Shown here: piece after piece, positions 54,935 to 64,000 of the stretch
Layout: the number at the start of each line of letters is the position of its first letter
How positions within the stretch are numbered: the first letter of the stretch is position 1
Origin: Amphiura filiformis
Lineage: Eukaryota > Echinodermata > Ophiuroidea > Amphilepidida > Amphiuridae
Assembly: GCF_039555335.1 (NCBI RefSeq)
Contig: NC_092635.1
Span: 51,046,052-51,110,051, forward strand
DNA length: 64,000 bases
Direction: 5' to 3'
Position numbers and translations under genes: made by a program
The notes under the pieces: generated by a model
The model's database searches: none
Told to the model about the DNA's origin: nothing
The model's input: the letters and a program-made list of their open reading frames with translations, nothing else

Positions 54935-55975
54935 ATGGAATCATCGGAAGGGAATTATTCAACATCTCCAACAGCCATATCTGACATCCCCACAGCTTTA
55001 GTGACGACTGTGGTAGTTATCATGACTCTTGTGGCCATAATTGGGACACTCGGGAACTCCCTTGTTATTTTGGCTGTTGTAGCCCACAAGAAACTTCGAA
55101 GTATTCATAATATCTTTATTATCAATCTTGCTGCTGCTGACTTAATTGTTACTGTGATAATTATTCCCTTCGCCCTTGTCGGAGCTATATACAAAGGTTC
55201 ATTTCTCACCGAATTCGATGCAATTTGTGAGACCGTAGGAGTATTGAGTGTTCTTAGCTGTGCTACGTCAATATTTTCCATAGCTAACATCGCCTTAGAT
55301 AGATACATTTGTATTTGTCACAAGAACATCTATCCCAAGATCTACAATCGGTCAACTGTTCCATTTATGGTGATGGGCATGTGGCTATACGCATTTCTTA
55401 TAGATTTACCAAATTTTGACTTTGTTGGTTGGGGAAAACATGACTTTAACCCTGAAGTACGTGCATGTTCGTTTTCTGGAATGAAGGCTGCTGAATCTGG
55501 ATATATTTGGTTCCTTTTTGTATTTGTGTGGGGGATATCGTTTACTGTCATATGTTTTTGTTATTCGCGTTTGTATTTGTATGTCCGTCGCAGCCGGAAA
55601 GCTGTTACGCAAAATACAGTAACTTTGTCAAGAAAATCCTCAACGGGAATCAAACCAGCTGACAAACGGCTCCTGAAAATTATCGCTGTTATTTTTATTT
55701 TGTTCGTCATCATGTGGACTCCGTTTTGCATCTTTGCTTTGCTAAATACACATGTTGAAATACCTTTCTGGTTGTATTTCTTACCCGGTCATTTGTGTCT
55801 TTCAAACAGTTCCATAAATTTCCTTGTTTACGCATTTAATAAAGACTTTCGTGAAGGTTACATATTGGTTTTAAAGAAATTTACTTGCGAGAAAGAGACC
55901 CAAAAGGGAAACACATGTGTTAATATGATGAACATAAACACTGATTCTACATCTTTAGTTAGTCATAATGAATAA
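54935..55975 (+). CDS. Melatonin-receptor-like class A GPCR B2
   Basis: Tandem paralog of B1, 346 residues. It shares the N-terminal pattern MESSEGNYSTSPTAISDIP, GTLGNSLVI in TM1, NLAAADLIVTVIIIPFA in TM2, DRYICICHKN after TM3, LPNFDFVGWG in loop 2, IMWTPFC in TM6 and SINFLVYAFNKDFREGY at TM7/helix 8. A splice acceptor (aaatacag, ending 54903) lies upstream, as in B1, so the CDS is in the second exon. ATG 54935 is the first in-frame ATG after the acceptor and matches B1. The difference from B1 is concentrated in the N-terminus, loop 3 and the tail. Loop 3 is basic (RRSRKAVTQN). Ligand unknown; melatonin or a related amine is only a family-level guess. Confidence 0.88.
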   Translation: MESSEGNYSTSPTAISDIPTALVTTVVVIMTLVAIIGTLGNSLVILAVVAHKKLRSIHNIFIINLAAADLIVTVIIIPFALVGAIYKGSFLTEFDAICETVGVLSVLSCATSIFSIANIALDRYICICHKNIYPKIYNRSTVPFMVMGMWLYAFLIDLPNFDFVGWGKHDFNPEVRACSFSGMKAAESGYIWFLFVFVWGISFTVICFCYSRLYLYVRRSRKAVTQNTVTLSRKSSTGIKPADKRLLKIIAVIFILFVIMWTPFCIFALLNTHVEIPFWLYFLPGHLCLSNSSINFLVYAFNKDFREGYILVLKKFTCEKETQKGNTCVNMMNINTDSTSLVSHNE

Positions 55976-56015
55976 CAAAATGAAGAATGATATCATCGTC
56001 ATTTGCAATATGCCG

Positions 56016-56021
56016 AATAAA
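56016..56021 (+). terminator. Poly(A) signal of GPCR B2
   Basis: AATAAA 40 bases after the stop codon. Confidence 0.55.
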
Positions 56022-56151
56022 AGTTATTATAAAGCATTCCTAAAATCTAAAAAATGCAGTTTAGGCAGTTTTGCTGTCAGCAAAACTATCGTATATGCTG
56101 CACTTAACATTTATCTATGAGAGAAATGGCGCCGTGGTGTATGTGATCACC

Positions 56152-56568
56152 TATAATTAAAGACAGAGATAAAACGATTTTATCGCGTCTGACGTCACCT
56201 GTCAATCAAATTCGAGCACGGTTTGTTTACAAGTGTCGTGATGATGACTTGCTGAACGCGGTGGTATAACCGGGTGCCTTATTGTTAATTTGCACCTTCA
56301 AACATGCAAACCATCTCAAAAGTTAGGTCTTTACAGTAGGAAACTTTCTTTCGCGAAGGCACCATGTCAACAATGTCTAGAAAAGTTGCTTTTTGCCTTG
56401 TAAAAGTACGTAATTTTTCGCCATTTGCTGCTATTCCTTTTCTCCGATCAGCACCAGATAGATCGGTCTTCCTTTTACGCGCTATTAACCTGTGTAAACC
56501 AATCAAGGATCGTAATTGACAGTGCCATCAGACGCGATAAAATCTTTTTATCTCTGTCTTTAATTATA
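56152..56568. mobile_element. Inverted-repeat element (MITE), 417 bp
   Basis: Arms of about 60 bp start TATAATTAAAGACAGAGATA on both strands and continue through GATTTTATCGCGTCTGA. The interior is non-coding. A duplication is not clear. Confidence 0.7.
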
Positions 56569-57238
56569 AACACGCATAATCACCGCGAGATCAACTTTGA
56601 GAATGGATTGTCGACAACCCCATTATCTGCGCAAATCGGACAATCTAGTAATTTACCTTTGCCAGTTAACGAATATAACATGCAGAACGTATGATGATTA
56701 TTAACTTGAAAACACTTTCTAACATCTAACGGAGCTTTTGAAAATATCCATAGATGCAATTTTGAAAAATATAGGTCACAAACACCAAGCCCCCTATGTA
56801 TGTAGATTGTGTGCACTTGTATACGTAAAAAATGTACTGGAAGTTTTCGGATGCAAGGGAAAGAATGTATGACAAACGTGGACACAACGAAAAGATTGCG
56901 TTGTCGATGTAAAAGTTTGTTTAGACAAAATAGTCAAAATGAAAAACAGGCTTGTCTTACTTGATTCCGTTAGCAGGTGTACATGGAAATATGTGAAGAA
57001 TTTTGCATGCATGACAAATTCTCGAGTAAAAATAAAAAATAATGTTTTAAACGGTTGTTCTGTTTGGAGACACACTTGGGTCCTGATGGGACCAGGCTCA
57101 AACAAAATCTTCAAGCCAGGCTAAAGAGTGAGAAACAGGTTTGACTATCAAGTGAACAATGTGTGTGTAACGGCTGTAACGGACGTAGTCAAGAGACATT
57201 TCCTTAGAAACATGGAGGTGTATAGAGTGTTCTTATAA
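56569..57238. other. Intergenic, nothing recognised
   Basis: Overlapping frames on both strands show no family motif. Confidence 0.4.
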
Positions 57239-57503
57239 TTGGTCCCTTCCAGCCGTTGATGGCGTTTTAACTCGGCTAACTCCAATCAGGCATAGTCTTT
57301 GTCTCGCGGGTAGTAGATCAGTTTCCCAGTCTGTAACACAGACTAATCCAGGCCGGAATTGGCGATGCCAGGCTACACAGTCGTCCTTGCTTTCAGCATT
57401 GACTGCTTTCAGTTTTCAGGCCTTGCTTACAGTTTTCCGCTTCGATAATTCCGGCCTGATTGGAGTTAGCCGAGCCAAAACTCCATTAAGGCGAAGGGAC
57501 CAA
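57239..57503. mobile_element. Inverted-repeat element (MITE), 265 bp
   Basis: The ends TTGGTCCCTTCCAGCCGTTG and TTGGTCCCTTCGCCTTAATG, then CTCGGCTAACTCCAATCAGG on both arms, about 55 bp of inverted similarity. Flanking duplication uncertain. Confidence 0.7.
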
Positions 57504-57613
57504 CTATATATAAGAAAAATCTATAACTTTGATTATATTGTTCTTGAAAGATGACTATTGGTGTGAGATCGAAAAAGAATTTTCCTTACAAATTGTGTGT
57601 GTTGTTTAGATTT

Positions 57614-57735
57614 ATTACAAATTGTATCATTTGCTGAGGAAGACATCCTCAATGTTTTTCAAAATTCTGATTTTCACACGATAGTAATGTACTTTAATAA
57701 ACTAACATATCCTGCAAAAACCAAGGCCTTTTGAT
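57614..57735. repeat. Family B end fragment
   Basis: TTTGCTGAGGAAGACATCCT through CACACGATAGTAATGTACTT matches the left end of family B at 27070-27190. It lies about 340 bp before a family A copy. Confidence 0.6.
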
Positions 57736-58078
57736 GATCGATTCCGGTGATCGATTTGACAGCTCTTTACTTGTTACGTAAGAACTGGATCGCAGACTCT
57801 GAAAACATGTAGCGCCCAGTTCTGAATTCACAAGTCAAGAATCATCAAATCGATCAACGAATTTTATCATTATGCTGAACAAGGATGTAGCTTTAACAAC
57901 CGAAAAATTCAGGTGACCAACTTTTATTTTCTGTGAACAAAAGTTCAATCCTTCATTTAAACATAAGATAATTTTTCGCATGAAAAATTGACAAAATAGG
58001 AAAATGATGTATTAGAAACGTTTTCTATTTCTATTCTCAAAATCGATGGTCAATGTTTATTTTTCAGGCCAATCTTAA

Positions 58079-58737
58079 GGGAAGGGGTATGAACGTTTGG
58101 ACAGTATTTATTGTGGGACATTATAGCGCATCAGACATATCGAATTGCATTCTGAATACGAAGAATGTCCTTCTGATATCAAATAATTTTGATTTTTGAA
58201 ATTCGCAATGTAATACACATTTTATGGCAAATCATTAAAATTGATATTTTTGATATTTAACAGTACTTGAAGTAAACTTTATAAATCTGATGATTTAGAC
58301 TTAAAAGTGTATGTAGGTGGGATGAAAAGCCGACGATCATTTGAAAATGTTGACCTTTCGTATTGAAGATATGGATTTTTTCCCAAACTACCAAAAAAAA
58401 TTAGGTCCTTTTGGGAAAAAAATCCATATCTTCAATATGAAAGGTCAAAATTTTGAATTGATCGTCGGCTTTTCCTCCCAGCTACATCCACTTTAAGAAT
58501 ATATCATTAGATTTATAAAATTTATTTCAAGGACTGTTATATATCAAAAATTTGAAAAATATCAAATTTTAATAATTTGTCATAAAATTTGTATTATATC
58601 GTGAATTTCAAAAATTAAAATTATTTGATATCAGAAAGACATGCTTCGTATTCAGAATGCAATTCGATACGTCTGAGGTGCTCTCATGTCCCACAAAAAA
58701 TACTGTCGAAACGCCATAAACGCTCATTCTAGATCCC
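58079..58737. mobile_element. Family A palindromic element, full length
   Basis: It is 659 bp, the same length as the copy at 5938-6596, and has TTAA on both sides (58075-58078 and 58738-58741). The left arm starts GGGAAGGGGTATGAACGTTT and the right arm ends AGATCCC. Confidence 0.8.
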
Positions 58738-58741
58738 TTAA

Positions 58742-59197
58742 CTAACTGAAATAGCCCATAGCGAACAGGGCAATACAGGGCTCGCAGGTTTTTGTCGCAG
58801 GTGAATAAAAACGCGGTTTTAACCGCTTGGCAAAAACAGTTTTTGCCAGTTTTTACCGGCAAATATGTCAAAAACTAAAAAAAAGTGATTTATTTTTCAG
58901 TTTTTTTCATCTCAAAACAAGTTATCAACTTACAAAAATATTTTCCCGAGTGTAACAAGGCCAGATTTTGTTATTATAAGTAACATAGTAAGAAATTAAA
59001 GGCATGCATTTTCATTGCTCAAGTGCATTAAACCGAAATGTAGCATATATCAAATTTTTTTCATTTTAAGGACTTGATGAGACACATAATTATGTTTCAT
59101 TAAAAGTTGTGTGTTACTGTTTATGAGCTGTGTTACTTTTTAATATTTGAGTGACTATACGTGAATTTTTGCCATTTTTGTCGGTTTAAAACGTGCA
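58742..59197. other. Intergenic, nothing recognised
   Basis: AT-rich, with TTTTTGCCAGTTTTTACCGG repeats near 58830-58860. Confidence 0.45.
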
Positions 59198-59555
59198 AAA
59201 ATACGAACAGTTTACCAACCCAAAGTGTTACAATTAAACATGACAACAAATAAACACAAATCCCGACCAGCACACAACCCAACTTGAAAAAAAAAGGCAA
59301 GGAAATGTGCCAGCATGGGAATCGAACACTCGACCTTCCGATCTCAAGTCGGACGCCTTATTCATTAGGCTACCAGCTTCCACTGATAAACGGTAGTTAA
59401 AACTGGGTCTGATGTTAGCAGTCGTGGGTTCGATTCCCATGCGGGCACATTCACTAGCTTTTTTTTCAAGATGGGTTGTATGCCGGTCGGGATTTGTTTT
59501 TATTTGTTGTCATGTTTAATTGTAACACTTTGGGTTGGTAAACTGTTCATTCCTT
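59198..59555. repeat. Head-to-head pair of tRNA-derived SINEs (inverted repeat)
   Basis: The left arm (59198-59380) is a minus-strand SINE. Its head reads GGTAGCCTAATGAATAAGGC (A box) and GTGTTCGATTCCCATGC (B box). The right arm (about 59415-59555) is plus-strand, with GTGGGTTCGATTCCCATGCG. Both continue outward through CAAG-x-TGGGTTGTGTGC-like bodies to GTAACACTTTGGGTTGGTAA. A clover-leaf can be drawn for the left head, but its acceptor ends do not pair. Confidence 0.7.
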
Positions 59556-59831
59556 CTTATTAAATATATTCAGTTTCCTCTTCTAGCGAGCAATCGTTCC
59601 ACATTGGTGTTTATTTGTTCTTGCAGGATGCGTAGCCTCATTACCTACTTTACTTGTATTATGTTAGGGAAACGAAAGCATCAGCGATGATCTCCTGTAC
59701 TTGCGTTATATTTGTTTGTGTAAATTGTGTAAAATCTCGACTGCTCACATTAGACCCAGTTTTAACCACCGCTTATCAGTGTGAACTGCTAGCCTAATGG
59801 AGCGTCCGTTTAGAGATAGGAAGGTAATAGG

Positions 59832-61329
59832 CAGTGGCGGCTGGTGGTATTTTTTGTACTTGGTTCAAATCGGCGCGAAGCGCCGCCCGGAGCACTTGTG
59901 CGACGCAGGGTGTTGTCTGAGGGGGGATGTCCCCCCTCAGAAATTGAGAAATTTTGAAAAGTAAAGTTAAAATGGTGCGATCTGGTGCATACTTTTAGGG
60001 TAAATTAAAAAAACCACCTGAACATAAATAGGTTAAAAACAAGATCCTTGATTCTTCAAATAAAACTTACCTAATATATATGTGTAGAAAAGCGATTTTG
60101 AAAGAAATAGTCGACAGAAGTCATCTTGAAATTGAATAAATTTGGCTTGCAGAATACTAGTATATCTTGAGCTACACACTAGTCATGCTAGCTGGTATAT
60201 TTATACTAGTTTCAATAGCATTTTTGGTGTAAGATGCATGCATTAGCACACCAAAAATATATAGGGTGCAATAAGTTCTTGCTTAGTGCTTAGTAGGTCT
60301 GCATGAGGTTACATTATTATACAGGTTTAGTTTGAACAATATGTTGACATAATTGTGGCACTGACTAACCCTGAATGATCACACACCATGACACTTCCAT
60401 TAGGCAAAAAAAAATTGTTGTGTTGCCCTCAACCGTCCGGTCCTAAATCGTGAAAAATCAGGGTCGCAATTTTTTTGTTTTTGTTTTTGGAATGATGATT
60501 TTTACAGATTTGTTCAAAAAATCAATGGTTTTTACTTAAAATTAATATTATATTGAAAGACTAGTCTTTAATTGATGTCTAACAGGTATCCAGAAGTCAA
60601 AATTGACAAATGTCCCTAATTGAAGAAGCATTATTTAATATTTGAGGGATTTTTAAAATCTGAAGGTTTAAAAAAAAGAAAAAAAAAAAAAAAAAGGAAT
60701 CCGACCGCCCGACCCAACTTTCCCATTTTTCCACTTGAGGGCAACACAACAATTTTTTTTTTGGCCTTAAACTTAATCCAAAAACCTTGAAACGTATCTA
60801 TGCAATAAACCACAGATATTCCGATATCTGTGAATAAACAAGCTGATGATGTCTAGACTCCACAGAAACCTCAACTTTTTGACTATTGAGTAAGGAAATT
60901 CTTCTTGACTCTGTGGGCCACATAAGATGTTGAACTGTGTTGAAGATTATGAAAAAGTGGAGCGAACCTATTTTCTGCACCACGGTGTAGTGTAGGGGTC
61001 GCATAGAAGCTATTAATGGAAAAGCTTTTATAGTCATTGCATAGTGGGTTTATGTGGGGGAGATAGCAACTATTGGAGCGAAACTGGAATCTGTACCATT
61101 TTGAGGTTGCCAGTTTACTTCTAATTATGCACTGGACAAAAACTTAAAAATCCCTATGATACATGGTTAGGACTCACAGAATAAGCCAGAATAGCCATTT
61201 TTAATGGATTTTGTAGGGTTTTATTGTTTTTAAGTAACATGATAATTACATATATTTGATCACACTATTTTTTGGAATTCTAGGGTGGTGCGCGCTGCAC
61301 CACCATAACCATATCAAGATCCGCCCCTG
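59832..61329. mobile_element. hAT non-autonomous element, 1498 bp
   Basis: The ends are CAGTGGCGGCTGGTGG and CAGGGGCGGATCTTGATATG (reverse complement of the right end). It has a perfect 8-bp duplication GTAATAGG at 59824-59831 and 61330-61337. Subterminal sequence includes GGTGGTGCGCGCTGCACCAC near the right end. No transposase is found. A second element is nested at 60403-60766. Confidence 0.9.
60403..60766. mobile_element. PIF/Harbinger-like MITE nested in the hAT element
   Basis: The inverted ends GGCAAAAAAAAATTGTTGTG and GGCCAAAAAAAAATTGTTGT are each followed by TTGCCCTCAA. They are flanked by TTA (60400-60402 and 60767-60769). It is 364 bp and non-coding. Confidence 0.8.
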
Positions 61330-61479
61330 GTAATAGGTTCGAATCCCATGCCGGCACATTCCTTTGTGTTTTTTTTTCAAGTTGGGTTATGTGCCGATAT
61401 CGATTTCTGTTTATCTATTTGGATTGGTAAACTGTTCTTTCTTTCTTATTAATTATATTAACGCTACTTTATTTGTTCA

Positions 61480-61600
61480 AAATGTTTTAATAAAATTAAA
61501 TGTCGGGTTTTTATAAAGGTCATGAAAACACACTACAAAAAGTTATCAAAATGTTATTGTAAAATATTTTTTGGAAATCATTAGAAAAAGTTAGAGGATA
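61480..61600. repeat. Family C (AACGTTTT) fragment
   Basis: Shares AAATGTCGGGTTTTTATAAA and GGTCATGAAAACACACTACA with the family C elements. Confidence 0.6.
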
Positions 61601-62334
61601 TCTCCCATTCACCCGTGCGTGGTGAATCGACCACGTAATAATCACACACTCAAGGGTATAGGTCAATTGCACGAGTCAACTCCTTTCGAAGGCCGTATCT
61701 TGCTAAACAAATGTATTTAGGTCAAAATATCACAATTAATATTGATTTGAATATGTTATCTTCATATTACATGCAAAAAACTTTGTTTATTCTATATCAA
61801 ATATGCATTATTGTAAGTCATTATTAGTTTCCGATAGGTTCAAGTGGGTCCGGTCTTCTAATAGGGTTTACTGTGTTACAGTGTCATACATTATGTTACA
61901 GATATTCCCAAATTAAATGTAGCAACATTGCACTACAGTATAGTCAGTATTATGTGGATTTCAACAGCAACATGATGCACTTATGGTCCATGGCAAGCCC
62001 GATTCGACCTTTGTGGCATTAAACCCAGTTAACATAGTCCATACAGGACCAACGCAATATTTAGCACCATAATCAACGCCGTCAGGCGTTGGTCCTTACA
62101 CATTAGGTCGCTACCCCCAGCAGCGTCCCTCATTATAATAAACAGTGACCAAAACCAAACCAGTCGATGAGTTACGTCATGAATCCAAATATGGAAAATA
62201 GCCCCGCCCACCATTCAGGCTATCTATTACATAACTGGGACTCTCAAGTCATCTCAAGTACTTGGTATCCCAATCGATTGATTTTGATAATGCAATAAAA
62301 GCAATATACAAACTTTTGAGGTCGCTTACCAGTG
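61601..62334. other. Intergenic, nothing recognised
   Basis: No gene or repeat identified. Confidence 0.45.
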
Positions 62335-62366
62335 CATGGAAATAGTAGATATCTACTATTTCCATG
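62335..62366. repeat. Perfect 32-bp palindrome
   Basis: CATGGAAATAGTAGAT is followed directly by its exact reverse complement. CCAGTG lies on both sides as a short direct repeat (62329 and 62368). Confidence 0.95.
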
Positions 62367-62737
62367 ACCAGTGTAAATCGGGCTAGTATGAATTAAATGA
62401 AAGTTTTATGTTGCTATATCAGTGCAGTTCGAGATAGTGTAGGCCTAATCAGTGTTAACAAAAAGTCATTTGTATGATTCTAGGTTTGTTTTCCTTTTTT
62501 TTTATTTAATATTGTCACATTTGTCAATAGGCCTAACCGCCTAACCGTGATACCATTAAAATTACCATAACTGAACTTTGATTTATTAAAGTCATAATGT
62601 ACAATGTTATGAATTTGGTTAATTTTTTCAAACCTGATTTTTTGGCATATTTGTAATGTATACACATGTCACAACTTGCACCTAAATGGAATCAGCCAAA
62701 TTTGTTGTGTTTGTAGGTAAACAGAGCAAAGTTCGAC

Positions 62738-62769
62738 ATAAAGTCATAATTCAAGAATTATGACTTTAT
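62738..62769. repeat. Perfect 15-bp-arm hairpin
   Basis: ATAAAGTCATAATTC, a 2-base loop AA, then the exact reverse complement. Confidence 0.95.
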
Positions 62770-63500
62770 CATCATATCCTCCTATAGAACTGCGTGTTAA
62801 ACGGCCAAAATAACAAGCAGTGTTTACCTCGTTATTTCAGCTCAAAATGGACAAAACCATTCCCGATAATTAGGGCCTATTACTGGTATTATTTCAGCAT
62901 TTTGAATATATAATGACAAATTTAAAATTTGAAGGAAATCGTACATTAAGCCTTTAACACCTAACTGGAAATAACAGAGTGAGTAAAATAAAATAAAAGG
63001 CGATACAACTCGCAACTTAAAGTACTGTTGATATTTCAAATGCATGTGAAAAAAGGAACGGAAAATTACAGCATGAAAGGGCCTGTGATTACTATTTGAA
63101 TTAGGGGTTTAGATTTAAACTATTTTAATGTCAAATCTTTAAAAAACAACATGGTCTTCTCGTTTCAACCGAGGGGCATGGGATTCACCACTTTTAATTG
63201 ATCAATCGAAAAATTAATTGATGATTTAATAAAACAATATAAATTTAATGTAAATAAATAATAAATAAATATTTTCTTTATATAAATAAATGGATACATA
63301 ATTCAACATATAATTCGAATAAAATGAATAAAAACCATAAGCCTGATAAATGGCAATATATAAATCAATAAACGAATAGAAAATAAATAAATAAATGAAT
63401 AATAAAACAAATACTGATGAACAGAAATAAATATATTAACGAATAATTAATGAATACACATTATGTTAATTCCGTTTCTTGAAAATAATAAGATCAGCAA
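62770..63500. other. Intergenic, A-rich
   Basis: From 63215 to 63440 the sequence is dominated by irregular AAATAAAT motifs. No gene. Confidence 0.6.
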
Positions 63501-63502
63501 GT

Positions 63503-63566
<64 letters not shown>

Positions 63567-63593
63567 TCCTTCTTACTTTCTTTCTTTCTTTCT
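63501..63593 (+). repeat. (TTTC)n microsatellite
   Basis: About 23 tetranucleotide units, with one interruption near 63568-63575. Confidence 0.95.
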
Positions 63594-63716
63594 AAGTATA
63601 ATGGTAATAGCTACGTATACATGTAACATATAATAAGTATACCGGTATAGGCCTATATAAAGGTTGTTTCACAAATTGACATTTTATTTTATTTTAAGAA
63701 GGGGAATGTCATAAAC

Positions 63717-64000
63717 AGTGGCGTACTGAAGGGGGGCAGCTCTTTTGTGAGAGGTCTTGGGAGGGATGAGGGAGGAAGAGGTGGAGGAGGGGACATGGAG
63801 AGTGAGAGGGGGGCGGGGGGAAGAGAGAAAGAGGGACAAAAAGTATGAGGGGGTGGAGAAGGGAAAGAAGAGGGAGTGATACTTTAGCAAGGAAAGAATA
63901 AGTACAGAGAAAGGAAAAGAAAGCAATGACAAATAAATGTAGGCCTTATAATAATTATTATAGAAACTAAACACAGCCCCCCACACACACATAGGCCTAA
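63717..64000 (+). repeat. hAT-type end plus purine-rich tract
   Basis: CAGTGGCGTACTGAAGGGGG at 63717 resembles a hAT terminal repeat. Its partner would lie beyond the window. A GGGAGGG/GAGAGAAAG tract (about 63735-63930) follows. The serine/leucine-rich minus-strand frame across it is compositional. Confidence 0.5.

Larger units (their letters stand above)
59757..61445 (+). repeat. Third SINE of the same family, split by a hAT element
   Basis: The head GACCCAGTTTTAACCACCGC through CTAGCCTAATGGAGCGTCCG ends at 59831. It resumes at 61338 with TTCGAATCCCATGCCGGCAC, the poly-T/CAAG body and TTGGTAAACTGTTCTTTC. The interruption is the hAT insertion at 59832-61329. Confidence 0.7.

Noticed and set aside
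59305-59385. Functional tRNA-Ser-like gene on the minus strand
   Set aside because: The head has an anticodon-like loop, but the acceptor ends do not pair and it continues into a SINE body.
63684-63992. Serine/leucine-rich minus-strand frame at the window end
   Set aside because: Compositional result of a purine-rich tract next to a hAT-type end.

Overview
The window looks like nuclear DNA of a marine deuterostome invertebrate, most likely an echinoderm or a close relative. This is inferred from four things: an intron-rich ALDH1/2-type gene, paired intronless-CDS rhodopsin-class receptors, AT-rich intergenic DNA, and a dense mixture of DNA-transposon MITEs, Penelope-like and LINE fragments and tRNA-derived SINEs. 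I cannot name the species.

Layout. Bases 1-10,185 hold no host gene I can support. They contain a Harbinger-like MITE, tandem duplications, the 3' part of a Penelope-like element and two large palindromic TTAA-flanked elements, here called family A and family B. Bases 10,186-20,818 hold one complete aldehyde dehydrogenase gene of the ALDH1A/ALDH2 clade on the plus strand. It has 13 coding exons that splice in frame to 489 residues with every catalytic residue kept. Its introns contain a decayed duplicate of exon 5, a mariner-like MITE, a LINE 3' end carrying nuclear-receptor-like direct repeats, and a hAT MITE. Bases 20,988-21,761 and 34,253-34,982 are two copies of an unusual foldback element built from short monomers, each with 8-bp target duplications. 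A nine-finger C2H2 zinc-finger exon lies at 22,824-23,825 on the minus strand.

From 30 to 56 kb there are four class A GPCR genes in two tandem pairs. The minus-strand pair looks like peptide receptors: the copy at 30,063-31,114 carries a frameshift, and the copy at 37,761-38,825 is intact. The plus-strand pair is melatonin-receptor-like, at 49,552-50,607 and 54,935-55,975. Both are intact and both follow a conserved splice acceptor. Homologous upstream blocks that look like first non-coding exons lie near 46.7 and 54.1 kb, and only the second has a clear TATA box. The spaces between are filled by two LINE fragments, SINEs and many MITEs.

Bases 56-64 kb contain no supported gene. They hold inverted-repeat elements, a full-length family A copy, and a three-level nest in which a Harbinger-like MITE sits inside a hAT element, which sits inside a tRNA-derived SINE. 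The end of the window is low-complexity DNA.

The host genes do not form one pathway. The shared theme is small-molecule and peptide signalling genes expanded by tandem duplication and then pulled apart by transposons. All calls come from reading the sequence and recalling family motifs. No database search was run.
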